From Pantoea sp. alder81 (GTDB taxonomy: Bacteria > Pseudomonadota > Gammaproteobacteria > Enterobacterales > Enterobacteriaceae), in assembly GCF_020179835.1 (NCBI RefSeq), contig NZ_JAIUDA010000002.1, positions 372,001 through 436,000 on the forward strand: a DNA stretch of 64,000 nt, written 5' to 3'. The position numbers were made by a program, and so were the translations under genes. This document shows, piece by piece, positions 26,266-34,578 of the stretch; position 1 is the first letter of the stretch; every line of letters starts with the position of its first letter. The notes under the pieces were generated by a model. The model ran no database searches, had not been told where the DNA came from, and saw only the letters and a program-made list of their open reading frames with translations.

Positions 26266-27334
26266 CGTTTTGCTCCTGAACCTGTTCACGCAGGCGTTTC
26301 AGCAACTCCAGCTCCGCCTGGAAATCGACGTAGTGCGGCAGTTTCAGATGCGAAACAAAGCCCGCCGCTTCCACGTTGTCAGCATGCGACAGCACAAACT
26401 CTTCGTCCTGCGCCGGACCGGCAATTCGCTCATCGTATTCCGGGGCCTGCAGGGCACGGTCAACCAGCGCCATCGCCATGGCTTTACGCTCTGAGCGGCC
26501 GAACACCAGACCGTAACCACGGGTAAAGTGCGGTGCGCTGTCGGTTTGTGTGGTAAAGCCGTTGACCATTTCACACTCGGTCAGCAGGATTTCACCGATA
26601 TCAATCTCGAAGCCCAGCTCTTCCGGGCAGATCGACACGCTGAGATAGCCGGTACGGATTTCGCCAGCAAACGGGTGGTTGCGCCCGTAGCCACGCTGGG
26701 TGGAATAACCGAGTGCAAGCAGAAAACCTTCATCACCACGCACCAGTTGCTGTAAGCGGGCAGCGCGCGTCGCCGGATAACCGGGCGGCTCGCGAGTGAT
26801 ATCGCACGGTTCGCTGCCATCATCCTCTTCACGCGCCGCCAGACCCTCTCTGGTCATCATGCTGAACACATGCGGACAGCGCTCAGGAAGTGCCTGATCG
26901 TCACGCGGTGCCGCCGGAGTCTCGCCATTGGCCAGCAGAGTGAAATCGAGCAGACGATGGCTGTAATCGTAGGTAGGGCCAAGCACCTGGCCGCCCGGCA
27001 GATCTTTATAAACCGCTGAAATACGGCGTTCGATGCGCATCTCATCGGTTTCCAGCGCCAGGCTGTCAGCCAGACGTGGCAAGGTGGTGCGATAGGCGCG
27101 CAGCAGAAAGATCGCTTCCACCATATCGCCGCTGGCTTGCTTGATGGCGAGCGCGGCCAACTGAGGATCATAAATGCCGCCTTCGGTCATCACGCGATCC
27201 ACCGCCAGGCCCAACTGCTGCGCCACCTGATCGCAGCCAAGTTCCGCCACGTCGCGGTCGCCACGGCGCAAATCGGCCTGAAGCTCATGGGCGCTGGCTA
27301 TCGCCTTCTCGCCCCCTTTAACCGCAACGTACAT
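26258..27334 (-). CDS. phnI: PhnI, nucleosidase subunit of the C-P lyase core complex
   Basis: 358 residues from ATG 27334 (MYVAVKGGEKAIASAHELQ), the conserved PhnI start, whose ATG overlaps the phnH stop (TGATG). The frame can be read from 27340 but that start is inside phnH. PhnI, helped by PhnG, H and L, swaps the base of ATP for phosphonate. Conserved blocks such as DPTYDYSHRLLDFTLLANG-like sequence and the HVDFQAEL-type end are present. Confidence 0.95.
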   Translation of the reverse strand: MYVAVKGGEKAIASAHELQADLRRGDRDVAELGCDQVAQQLGLAVDRVMTEGGIYDPQLAALAIKQASGDMVEAIFLLRAYRTTLPRLADSLALETDEMRIERRISAVYKDLPGGQVLGPTYDYSHRLLDFTLLANGETPAAPRDDQALPERCPHVFSMMTREGLAAREEDDGSEPCDITREPPGYPATRAARLQQLVRGDEGFLLALGYSTQRGYGRNHPFAGEIRTGYLSVSICPEELGFEIDIGEILLTECEMVNGFTTQTDSAPHFTRGYGLVFGRSERKAMAMALVDRALQAPEYDERIAGPAQDEEFVLSHADNVEAAGFVSHLKLPHYVDFQAELELLKRLREQVQEQNDE

Positions 27335-27909
27335 CAGCACACCTCCACGTCGGTGGTGCGTGGCAAGGCCATCATCGCTTCACCGCAGGTGAAAATCAGA
27401 TCCACGCCCAGTGGGAATGGATGAGGACGCTCGCGCAGATAAGTCAGAATCGCTTCCGGCAGTTGCGGTGCGATGGCGCGGGATTCACGCAGGCCAGGAC
27501 CGGACAGGCGCAGCGTTAAGCCGCCGTTCAGCGCCGGCACTTCGATGATCAGCGTGGTGCTTTTTTCCGGTGACATATTGTCGCCTGGTGCGAACTGCGC
27601 AGGGTCAGGATTGGATGCCGCATGAGTCAGAGCAAATGGCGCATGGCGGTCTTCTACAATCGGTACGCCGGTGTGGAAACGCAGGTTGCTGCGTACCACT
27701 TCGCTGTCTACGCGGCTATCCAGCCACAGCGCACTCTCTTGATCCACCAACGTCAACAACACCGCGGTGGCGGCTGGCGATAAGTCGCCCCAGCCCTGTT
27801 CCAGCGGCAATGAGACCATCACGCCTGGCTCGCTCATGGCTTTCAGGATACGGCGAAATGCACGCTGTGAATCGGCAACCGGATGGTTAAAACTGGCCAG
27901 TAATGTCAT
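27334..27909 (-). CDS. phnH: PhnH, C-P lyase core complex subunit
   Basis: 191 residues, similar in length to E. coli PhnH (194). The start MTLLASFNHPVADSQRAFRR and the segment LKAMSEPGVMVSLP are characteristic. It has a PLP-transferase-like fold without a cofactor and is part of the PhnG2H2I2J2 complex. It shares its start with the phnG stop and its stop with the phnI start. Confidence 0.95.
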   Translation of the reverse strand: MTLLASFNHPVADSQRAFRRILKAMSEPGVMVSLPLEQGWGDLSPAATAVLLTLVDQESALWLDSRVDSEVVRSNLRFHTGVPIVEDRHAPFALTHAASNPDPAQFAPGDNMSPEKSTTLIIEVPALNGGLTLRLSGPGLRESRAIAPQLPEAILTYLRERPHPFPLGVDLIFTCGEAMMALPRTTDVEVC

Positions 27910-28355
27910 TAGTTATCTCCGCGTACCAGCGTAAAGAAGTCCACTTTAGAGCTGGCGATTTCACGTGCGCGCAGCTGACGCTGCTCTTCACGCAAGGCCG
28001 CCAGCGGGGCAATGAGTTTTTCCTGCAGCAGCGCATGGGTTTCTGGCTGTTGCAACAGTGCATCAATTACGGCGCAGCGTTCGGCGTGCGCTTTATCGCG
28101 GCCCAGCACATAGCTGAAGCCGAGGGTGCCATCGTGCAGTTTCACCACCGCACGCGTGACGGTGGCATCACCCATCACAAAGCGTTTACCGCTGCCGCCC
28201 ATGCGCGCCTGCAAACGGGTTAAACCAGTTTCGGCAGGACGAATCGCTTCAAATTGCGCATTAAGGTGCAGCGACTGCCAGTGGGCATCAAGCTGGCTGG
28301 CGTCGCTATGCGCGAGTACCGATAGCCAATGCTGGCGAGCGGTTTGCTGTTTCAT
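27909..28355 (-). CDS. phnG: PhnG, C-P lyase core complex subunit
   Basis: 148 residues, same size class as E. coli PhnG (150). Typical segments are RQHWLSVLAHSDA near the start and KLHDGTLGFSYVLGRDKAHAE in the middle. It is a structural subunit of the PhnGHIJ core needed for the nucleosidase step. It overlaps phnF by 4 bp and phnH by 1 bp. Confidence 0.95.
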   Translation of the reverse strand: MKQQTARQHWLSVLAHSDASQLDAHWQSLHLNAQFEAIRPAETGLTRLQARMGGSGKRFVMGDATVTRAVVKLHDGTLGFSYVLGRDKAHAERCAVIDALLQQPETHALLQEKLIAPLAALREEQRQLRAREIASSKVDFFTLVRGDN

Positions 28356-29068
28356 TCATGCTCCAGGGTCAGTTCAATCATGTCGCCACGCGTCAGGCTG
28401 ACGGAGTATTCCGCTACCAAACCGTCGCTGTGTTTATTCAAGGTACGCACGCACAGCAGCGGCGACTGCAGCGCAATCTCCAGCTGTTTGCACTCTTTGG
28501 CCTGTGCGCGGCGCGTGCTAATACGGGTTTGCGAACGGGTTAAATCGAGGCCCAGTTGTTGCTGCATAAAGTCGTGCAGCGAACCGTTCTGGAACTGTTG
28601 CAACCTGGGCCACCAGCTCAGATCCGGCAGGAAGTGATTAATCACACACACCGGCACACCATTGACGCGGCGCAAGGTACGCAGATGAATCACGTTATCG
28701 CCTTCATTAATAGCCAGTGCGCTGGCCACGTCACTGCTGGCCGGACGCAGCACCGCCAGCAGACGTTCGCTGGTGGGATGGCTGCCCTGCTCCAGCAGGT
28801 TCTGGCTGAAACGGGCCTGTGCATGCAGGGGGTAATCGTAAGGACGCATCAGCACCAGGATGCCGACGCCATGACGACGTTGCAGCAACCCTTTATTCAC
28901 CAGTTCGTCCACCGCGCGGCGCAACGTATGGCGGTTCACTTCATAGTGATCGGCTAACTGTTGTTCGGAAGGCAGATAGTCACCGCAGCGATAACGCTCT
29001 TGCAGTGCCTGCTCCAGTTGGGCGGCGACCGCCTGATAAACAGTGGTCGGATGTCTGGATATCTCCAT
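28352..29068 (-). CDS. phnF: PhnF, GntR/HutC-family regulator of the phn operon
   Basis: 238 residues from ATG 29068; a GTG one codon earlier has better spacing to GAGG and is possible. The N-terminal winged helix (CGDYLPSEQQLADHYEVNRHTLRRAVDELV) and the C-terminal UTRA ligand domain (SQTRISTRRAQAKECKQLEI) match E. coli PhnF closely. It is the first gene of phnFGHIJKLMNP and is likely a local repressor or sensor of phosphonate, acting beside PhoB. Confidence 0.94.
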   Translation of the reverse strand: MEISRHPTTVYQAVAAQLEQALQERYRCGDYLPSEQQLADHYEVNRHTLRRAVDELVNKGLLQRRHGVGILVLMRPYDYPLHAQARFSQNLLEQGSHPTSERLLAVLRPASSDVASALAINEGDNVIHLRTLRRVNGVPVCVINHFLPDLSWWPRLQQFQNGSLHDFMQQQLGLDLTRSQTRISTRRAQAKECKQLEIALQSPLLCVRTLNKHSDGLVAEYSVSLTRGDMIELTLEHE

Positions 29069-29149
29069 CACGTTCAATACCTCATTCGCTACAGGTTGAG
29101 GAACGCAGCGAAGGTTGCTGCGGGATGGCGACTACAGTGCGGGAGCCAG

Positions 29150-29178
29150 ATGACAGCGCCGTGACGGCTCAGTGACGC
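29150..29178 (-). promoter_or_regulatory. Pho box (PhoB site) for phnFGHIJKLMNP, three 11-bp units
   Basis: On the minus strand the units GCGTCAC (29172-29178), CCGTCAC (29161-29167) and CTGTCAT (29150-29156) are spaced exactly 11 bp apart, all keeping GTCA. It lies about 80 bp upstream of phnF. The links are GC-rich, less typical than at phnC. The rest of the 311-bp phnF/GGDEF-EAL divergent region (29069-29379) has an AT-rich stretch at 29230-29285 but no clear further site. Confidence 0.6.
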
Positions 29179-29379
29179 AAGGATGAATTTGCTTTAGGGC
29201 AGCAGGATCCAAGCGAAACGGCTGTGGTTTTAATAAAATATTTTTAACTGTTGCCTTTGTGACAGTGTTCAAAAAATTATCGCTTATTTTCACCGCTTTA
29301 TCGTTGCCCTTACAGGGTGCAGCTTGTACAAACTCTGCTAACGTTATTAATGAGCCCTTCTTGTTACGCGAATCCTGAA

Positions 29380-31545
29380 ATGATTAATACAATAAAACTG
29401 TCCGACGGTTTCCGCCGCAATTTTGTGCGGGAAGTGATTTTGCCTTTGATGGCGATTTTGATTTTGACCTTTGCCGGAGCAGGTGTTGGCTTGTTCTGGG
29501 GCACATCGCTGAGCAATGAACAGGCGCGCGATCAACAGCAGCGCATGATTGAGGCCTCCTTTACCCAGAGCCTTAACGAACATTTGCGCCAGTTGCGCAG
29601 TTTGACTCGCTGGTCACCGCTCGCGGATCAACTGGCATTGGGCGTGCCAGATCAGAGCTGGTTAGATCAGAATATCGGGGGGTGGTTGTTCGATATGTTC
29701 GATCACCAACTGATCCTTCTGTTAGATCGTAATAACCAACCGCTGGCCGTGTGGCGTAATGGACAGCGTGTGGCAGGCAATTCACCCGACCGTTATGTAC
29801 AAGACATGCTCAATAGCTCACTGGTGAAAAGCAGCGATGAGGTGGCGGGCCCCACGGATCGTGCTGACTTTGTGCGTATTGGGCAGCGTGCGGCCGCACT
29901 GGCCGTGGGCGATATCAGCAGCACGCGCCAGGCAGGACGTTATCGATTGGTGAGCATTAAATTCCTCGATGACGGCTATTTGCGCAATCTGGCGGATCGA
30001 AGCCAACTACGCCAGTTGCACTTCAGTGACGGTGCGCCTGAGAAGGGAAAAGATGCGCTCTATCAGCTGAAGTCCCAGCAGGAGGATGCCGTCGGTTACC
30101 TCTCCTGGCAGCCCGATAAACCCGGGGCGCAAATGCTGCGCATGCTGGGTCCCTCAACCCTGATATCAGTCCTACTGATCACTTTATTGTGTCTGTTTAT
30201 GGTGCGGCGCATCTGGACCTCATCATTGAACCTGTCGCAGTCGCTTCTGAAATTGGGCGCCAGTGAAGCTCAGGCACAGCATCTGGCCTTTCATGATGTG
30301 CTGACCGGTCTCCCCAATCGTGCGCTGGTAGAGGAACGTTTATCGCAGGCGCTGGCGGTGTCGGCACGTCACGATGAACGTGTGGCGCTGCTGTTACTGG
30401 ATCTCGACCGATTCAAAAATATCAACGACACCTACGGCCACCATGCAGGTGATGAGCTGATCATTGAGGTCGCACGGCGTCTTACTCAGATCCTGCGTCA
30501 CACTGACACGGTCGGACGCATCGGCGGGGATGAGTTCATCATTGTGATGCCGGAAGTGGACAACATCGGACAGGTACAAGCGCTGGCAAAACGCATCATT
30601 AGTGAGCTGAGCGAACCCTACGAACTTCAGGGCAACGAAGTCTGGGTGGGCGTCAGCGTTGGCCTCGCGCTGGCACCAAAAGATGGGATTGATCGCCTGG
30701 AGCTGATGCGCAAAGCCGATATCGCACTGTATGAAGCCAAAAATGGTGGTCGGGGCCAGTACCGTCAGTTTGAAAAGGTGATGGATGAATCGCTGCGTAC
30801 ACACCAGCAGATGGCGACGGATTTACGTCAGGCGTTGGTGAATTTCGATGGATTGCGGGTCTGGTATCAGCCACTGATGGAGATCAGTGGGCAGCGCGTG
30901 GTGGGATTAGAAGCCCTGCTGCGCTGGCACCATCCGGTACGCGGTGATGTCTCACCGGGTGATTTTATCGCCATCGCCGAAGAGACCGGCATGATCATTC
31001 CACTGGGCGAGTGGGTGTTACGGGAAGCCTGCAAAACCTCCCTGAAACTGCCGCAGGTGATTGTGGCGGTTAATGTGTCTCCGGTGCAGTTCCGGGCCAG
31101 TGGTTTCGTGGATCGCATCATTGAAATCGTGCGTGAAGAGGGAGCCAACCCATTGCATATGGAACTGGAGATCACCGAAGGTGTGTTGATTGAAGATGAG
31201 CATGAAGCACGTAATAACATCATCGCACTGCGTGAAGCCGGTTTCCGCATCGCACTGGATGATTTCGGTACCGGCTACTCCAGCCTGAACTATCTCAGCA
31301 CCTTCCCGGTGGACAAGATCAAAATCGACCGCTCGTTTACCCAATCGCTGGGCGTGGCGCAAAACTCCACTGCAATTGTCGAATCCGTGGTACGCCTGGG
31401 GCATGCTATGGGGTTAACGGTTACCGCTGAAGGGGTCGAAACCGAAGGCCAGAAAATGGCGCTCGCTGATGCAGGGTGCAATCAATTGCAGGGCTATTTG
31501 TTTAGTCAGGCCGTGCCGTTTGAAGAGATTGAGAAGATGATGTAA
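29380..31545 (+). CDS. Membrane-bound GGDEF-EAL cyclic-di-GMP protein
   Basis: 721 residues from ATG 29380. Starts at 29317 (GTG) and 29350 (ATG) are also in frame and no start has a good ribosome site, so the N-terminus is uncertain. One membrane segment (about 18-40), a CHASE4-like periplasmic sensor of about 215 residues and a second membrane segment (about 258-278) precede the GGDEF domain. The intact active motif RIGGDEFIIVMPE is near 376, and the EAL domain carries GLEALLRWHHP near 508, DDFGTGYSSL and KIDRSF. Both motifs are intact, so it could make and break c-di-GMP; which activity dominates cannot be told. It is divergent from the phn operon and stands alone. Confidence 0.9.
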   Translation: MINTIKLSDGFRRNFVREVILPLMAILILTFAGAGVGLFWGTSLSNEQARDQQQRMIEASFTQSLNEHLRQLRSLTRWSPLADQLALGVPDQSWLDQNIGGWLFDMFDHQLILLLDRNNQPLAVWRNGQRVAGNSPDRYVQDMLNSSLVKSSDEVAGPTDRADFVRIGQRAAALAVGDISSTRQAGRYRLVSIKFLDDGYLRNLADRSQLRQLHFSDGAPEKGKDALYQLKSQQEDAVGYLSWQPDKPGAQMLRMLGPSTLISVLLITLLCLFMVRRIWTSSLNLSQSLLKLGASEAQAQHLAFHDVLTGLPNRALVEERLSQALAVSARHDERVALLLLDLDRFKNINDTYGHHAGDELIIEVARRLTQILRHTDTVGRIGGDEFIIVMPEVDNIGQVQALAKRIISELSEPYELQGNEVWVGVSVGLALAPKDGIDRLELMRKADIALYEAKNGGRGQYRQFEKVMDESLRTHQQMATDLRQALVNFDGLRVWYQPLMEISGQRVVGLEALLRWHHPVRGDVSPGDFIAIAEETGMIIPLGEWVLREACKTSLKLPQVIVAVNVSPVQFRASGFVDRIIEIVREEGANPLHMELEITEGVLIEDEHEARNNIIALREAGFRIALDDFGTGYSSLNYLSTFPVDKIKIDRSFTQSLGVAQNSTAIVESVVRLGHAMGLTVTAEGVETEGQKMALADAGCNQLQGYLFSQAVPFEEIEKMM

Positions 31546-31592
31546 GGACTCGACCCTGGGTGTTGCAGAAACGGTACGCTCCTGCTGTCATC

Positions 31593-31652
31593 GCGCAATA
31601 AATTGCGCCGCTACAATGACGCACCTATCTGTAGCGACGCGATTTATCGCGT
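31593..31652. repeat. Two-palindrome intergenic element between convergent genes
   Basis: GCGCAATAAATTGCGC (31593-31608), CGCTAC, a 16-nt spacer, GTAGCG and ACGCGATTTATCGCGT (31637-31652). It has the same plan as the ends of the 44-bp arrays at 19.5 and 53.3 kb: palindrome with ATAAAT centre, CTAC...GTAG stem, second palindrome with ATTTAT centre. It lies between the ends of the GGDEF-EAL gene and the SDR gene and could serve both as a terminator. Confidence 0.75.
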
Positions 31653-31666
31653 GATGTTATCTATAT

Positions 31667-32512
31667 TTATGATGTTGGAAAATCCGTATCAATCGACGTT
31701 TGCTTCCATGCTTCGATCTGCGCGAGGCGCTCCTTCAACTTGTTAGTCACCGCATCATAACCCCATGCGCCCATCACCAAATGGCGCGGAGGATTGTCAT
31801 GTTCAGTGATAGCAATCATCGCCGCGGCCGCGCGTGCCGGATCGCCTGCCTGGGTGCCGCTGTATTCCGATGTCGCTTTCATACGTGCAGCAGCGGTGTC
31901 AGCGTACTCAGGCAGCTTGCTGGGCGTCTGGTGCAGTGAACGCCCTGCCCAGTCAGTACGGAACGGACCAGGCTCAACACAGGTGACGTGGATGCCCAAA
32001 GGCGCGGTTTCCAGCGCCAGTGAATCAGACCAGCCCTCTACCGCGTGTTTACTGGCGGAGTAATAACCCGAGCTGGCAAATCCGATCAAACCGGCCACTG
32101 ATGTAATGTTGATGACATGCCCACGTCGCTGTTTGCGCATGGCAGGAAGCACGGCGCGGGTAAGCGCAAACAGGCCAAAAACGTTGGCATCAAACTGCGC
32201 GCGGATTTCGCTTTCATCGCCCTCTTCCACCGAACTTTGATAACCGTACCCCGCATTGTTGACCAGCACATCAATCGTGCCGAATTTCTCCAGCGCCGCG
32301 TGAACCGCGCTATCGATACTGCTTTGATCGGTGACATCCAACGCCACCGCAAGGGCATTATCGTGTCCTGCTACTAAATCCTGCACCTTCGCAGGGTCGC
32401 GCGCGGTGACCACCGTATGAAAGCCGCGCGCAATGGCTTGCTGCGCCAGTTCCCGGCCAAAGCCGGTTGAACAGCCAGAAATAAACCAAACCGGAGTGTT
32501 AACTGAAGCCAT
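31667..32512 (-). CDS. Short-chain dehydrogenase/reductase
   Basis: 281 residues, ATG preceded by AGGGGATG. Classical SDR features are the cofactor motif GCSTGFGRE near residue 13, NNAGYG, and the catalytic YSASK with a Ser upstream (NITSVAG). The N-terminal Arg after the first strand (VTARDPAK) suggests NADP. The substrate is unknown. It follows hyuB by 85 bp with a hairpin between, so co-transcription is possible but not assured. Confidence 0.88.
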   Translation of the reverse strand: MASVNTPVWFISGCSTGFGRELAQQAIARGFHTVVTARDPAKVQDLVAGHDNALAVALDVTDQSSIDSAVHAALEKFGTIDVLVNNAGYGYQSSVEEGDESEIRAQFDANVFGLFALTRAVLPAMRKQRRGHVINITSVAGLIGFASSGYYSASKHAVEGWSDSLALETAPLGIHVTCVEPGPFRTDWAGRSLHQTPSKLPEYADTAAARMKATSEYSGTQAGDPARAAAAMIAITEHDNPPRHLVMGAWGYDAVTNKLKERLAQIEAWKQTSIDTDFPTS

Positions 32513-32532
32513 CGTGACATCCCCTCAAAGAG

Positions 32533-32554
32533 GCCCGATGAACCGCCATCGGGC
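32533..32554 (-). terminator. Hairpin between hyuB and the SDR gene
   Basis: GCCCGATG (32533-32540) and CATCGGGC (32547-32554) form a perfect 8-bp stem with a 6-nt loop. On the minus strand it is followed by CTCTTTGAG, a weak U-run, so it may end part of the hyuAB transcript. Confidence 0.5.
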
Positions 32555-32597
32555 AAGGTCAATAACTATGGCAAAGCAGCAACAGGCCGATTAGCGC

Positions 32598-34577
32598 TTA
32601 GTGCGACCTGTTCATCATCGCCGGATAGCGCTGTTGCAGATTTTGAAAGATAGCCTGCATCTGCGCTTCAAGGGCGGCTGGTTGGGCATCAGCTGCGACC
32701 GCCGCAAACACCTGCTGCTTGAGGAAGTGTCGCCAGCCGATCGGTACGGCAGCCAGAAACGCCGTGAGCAGTGCATAGCGTGCCGGTGTCCATAGCTGTT
32801 CAAATGCCGTGCGGGCCGGGCCGTGATCAAAGTGCTGTCGGGCTTCAGTGCGCATCCCGGCACGCAAACGTGCTGTCGCAGCCTCATCCACTTCACCCTC
32901 AACAATCGCCACGCCATAACTATCACGCGCCACTTGCACTGAAACAAATCCGCAGCGCACATCCTGCAGCACTGCCGCCGGATCGCGTTCCACCGGCAGA
33001 CCATAACCCCCCGCGCCCGGGCCGCGCACCTCAACGATGTCACCCGGCTGGCAACGGATCACATCGGTGTTGCCGTGCTCGATCGCCTCGCCGTCACGCA
33101 GCGTGCGGAAGTGCGACAATGCCCCCGACTCACCGCCCAGCACGCCGGCCGAAGCAAACACCGATCGGTTGCGATTGCGTGCCGTTACCGTGGTATTGGG
33201 CGCGGTGACTTCAAACGCCATTTCCGTTGCCAGGCCACCGCGATAGCGCCCGGCACCGGCACTGTCTGCCGCCAGCCCATAGCGATGGAAATGGATCGGC
33301 ACTTCTGCCTCGTTGATTTCAATGGGCGTGTTTTTCAGAAACGCCGATAACCCACCTGAACCATCCGGGCCATCATGACGTGGCGTACCGCCCGCACCAC
33401 CGCCGACCGGACCGAGCGAAGCCACCACGCTGCGGTTCTGGCTGTCGCTGGTGCGAATATTCATGATCGAGTTGCCGCCGGGTGAGTTAGCCGGTAAGCG
33501 ATCGGGCAACGCCTGGGAGAACACGCCGATGGTGGCAATCTGCGACAGCGCACAGGTCAGCGAACGCATGCCCACCGCTGCCGGGGCTTCACAGTTCATT
33601 ACGGTGCCCGGAGGGAGGATGGCGCGCGTCGGGCGTAAGGTGCCCGCATTAAGCAGCAGATTGCGATCCAGCGTTGAGAGCACATAAGTCACCCCCACCA
33701 GCGCCAGCGGATGTCGTTCACGGCCGCCGGTGGGCATATTCAGTGAGGAGGCCAGCTGTGGATCGCTGCCGGTATAATCAAGTTCCAGCGTGTCACCAGT
33801 GATACGCAGCGTGATCGCTACGCGGCACGGATAGCCGCCTTCACCATCCTCGTCAGCAAAGTCGGCATAGAAGTATTCACCATCCGGAATGGTGGCGATA
33901 ATGCTGCGCGCCTGGGCTTCGGCGTAGTCCAGAATGCCTTCGATACCCTGCAGGAAATCCTCAACACCAAAACGCGCGATGATGTCATGGATCTTGCGCT
34001 CGCCGACGTTTACCGAGGCAATCTGCGCTTTAAAATCGCCCCAGTTTTGGTCGGGCACGCGCACGTTGAGGCGCATAATGCTGGCGACTTCTTCATTCAA
34101 TTCACCGTTGCGCACAATCTTCAACGGTGGAATGCGAATCCCTTCCTGCACGATATCGGTCAGCGATCGTGACAGCGAAGCCGGCACCGCGCCGCCCACG
34201 TCGGTATTGTGGATGTGCCCCACGACAAAACAGACAATCTCGCCGCTGTGGAACACCGGCTTCCAGATGTGAATATCCGGTGAGTGTGTTGCCACATTGC
34301 CCGCATAGGAATCGTTGGTGATGCAGATATCACCCTCTTCATAATGATCGATTAACGCTAGTACCGGGCCGTAGTCGATGCCGCTGTACCAGGGCGCGCC
34401 AAAGCTGCGCGGGGAGGCGAACGCCATGCCGTCACGGCTGACAATCTGGCAGGAAAAATCCTCGGTCTCTTTGACGAAGGTCGAGTGTGCGGTGCGCATC
34501 AGGGTAAAGGCCATGGCATCCGCAGCGGCGGCACAGTAGTTCGCGAGAATTTGCAGGTTACGTCCGTCAATCGCCAT
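32598..34577 (-). CDS. Hydantoinase B / 5-oxoprolinase beta-type subunit (HyuB family)
   Basis: 659 residues, slightly longer than a standard HyuB (about 520-590). It starts MAIDGRNLQILANYCAAAADAMAFTLMRTAHS and contains the family blocks TNDSYAGNVATHSPDIHIWKPVFH, GHIHNTDVGGAVPASLSRS and NSPGGNSIMNI. With HyuA it hydrolyses a cyclic amide such as hydantoin, N-methylhydantoin or 5-oxoproline, using ATP. The last ~90 residues (FDHGPARTAFEQLWTP...) are outside the usual core. It starts 1 bp after the hyuA stop. Confidence 0.9.
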   Translation of the reverse strand: MAIDGRNLQILANYCAAAADAMAFTLMRTAHSTFVKETEDFSCQIVSRDGMAFASPRSFGAPWYSGIDYGPVLALIDHYEEGDICITNDSYAGNVATHSPDIHIWKPVFHSGEIVCFVVGHIHNTDVGGAVPASLSRSLTDIVQEGIRIPPLKIVRNGELNEEVASIMRLNVRVPDQNWGDFKAQIASVNVGERKIHDIIARFGVEDFLQGIEGILDYAEAQARSIIATIPDGEYFYADFADEDGEGGYPCRVAITLRITGDTLELDYTGSDPQLASSLNMPTGGRERHPLALVGVTYVLSTLDRNLLLNAGTLRPTRAILPPGTVMNCEAPAAVGMRSLTCALSQIATIGVFSQALPDRLPANSPGGNSIMNIRTSDSQNRSVVASLGPVGGGAGGTPRHDGPDGSGGLSAFLKNTPIEINEAEVPIHFHRYGLAADSAGAGRYRGGLATEMAFEVTAPNTTVTARNRNRSVFASAGVLGGESGALSHFRTLRDGEAIEHGNTDVIRCQPGDIVEVRGPGAGGYGLPVERDPAAVLQDVRCGFVSVQVARDSYGVAIVEGEVDEAATARLRAGMRTEARQHFDHGPARTAFEQLWTPARYALLTAFLAAVPIGWRHFLKQQVFAAVAADAQPAALEAQMQAIFQNLQQRYPAMMNRSH

Positions 34578-34578
34578 A

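Noticed and set aside
29240..29270. GTGACAG at 29259-29265 as a second Pho box for phnF or the GGDEF-EAL gene
   Set aside because: No second unit at 11-bp distance (only 2 of 7 bases fit). The three-unit site at 29150-29178 is much better.
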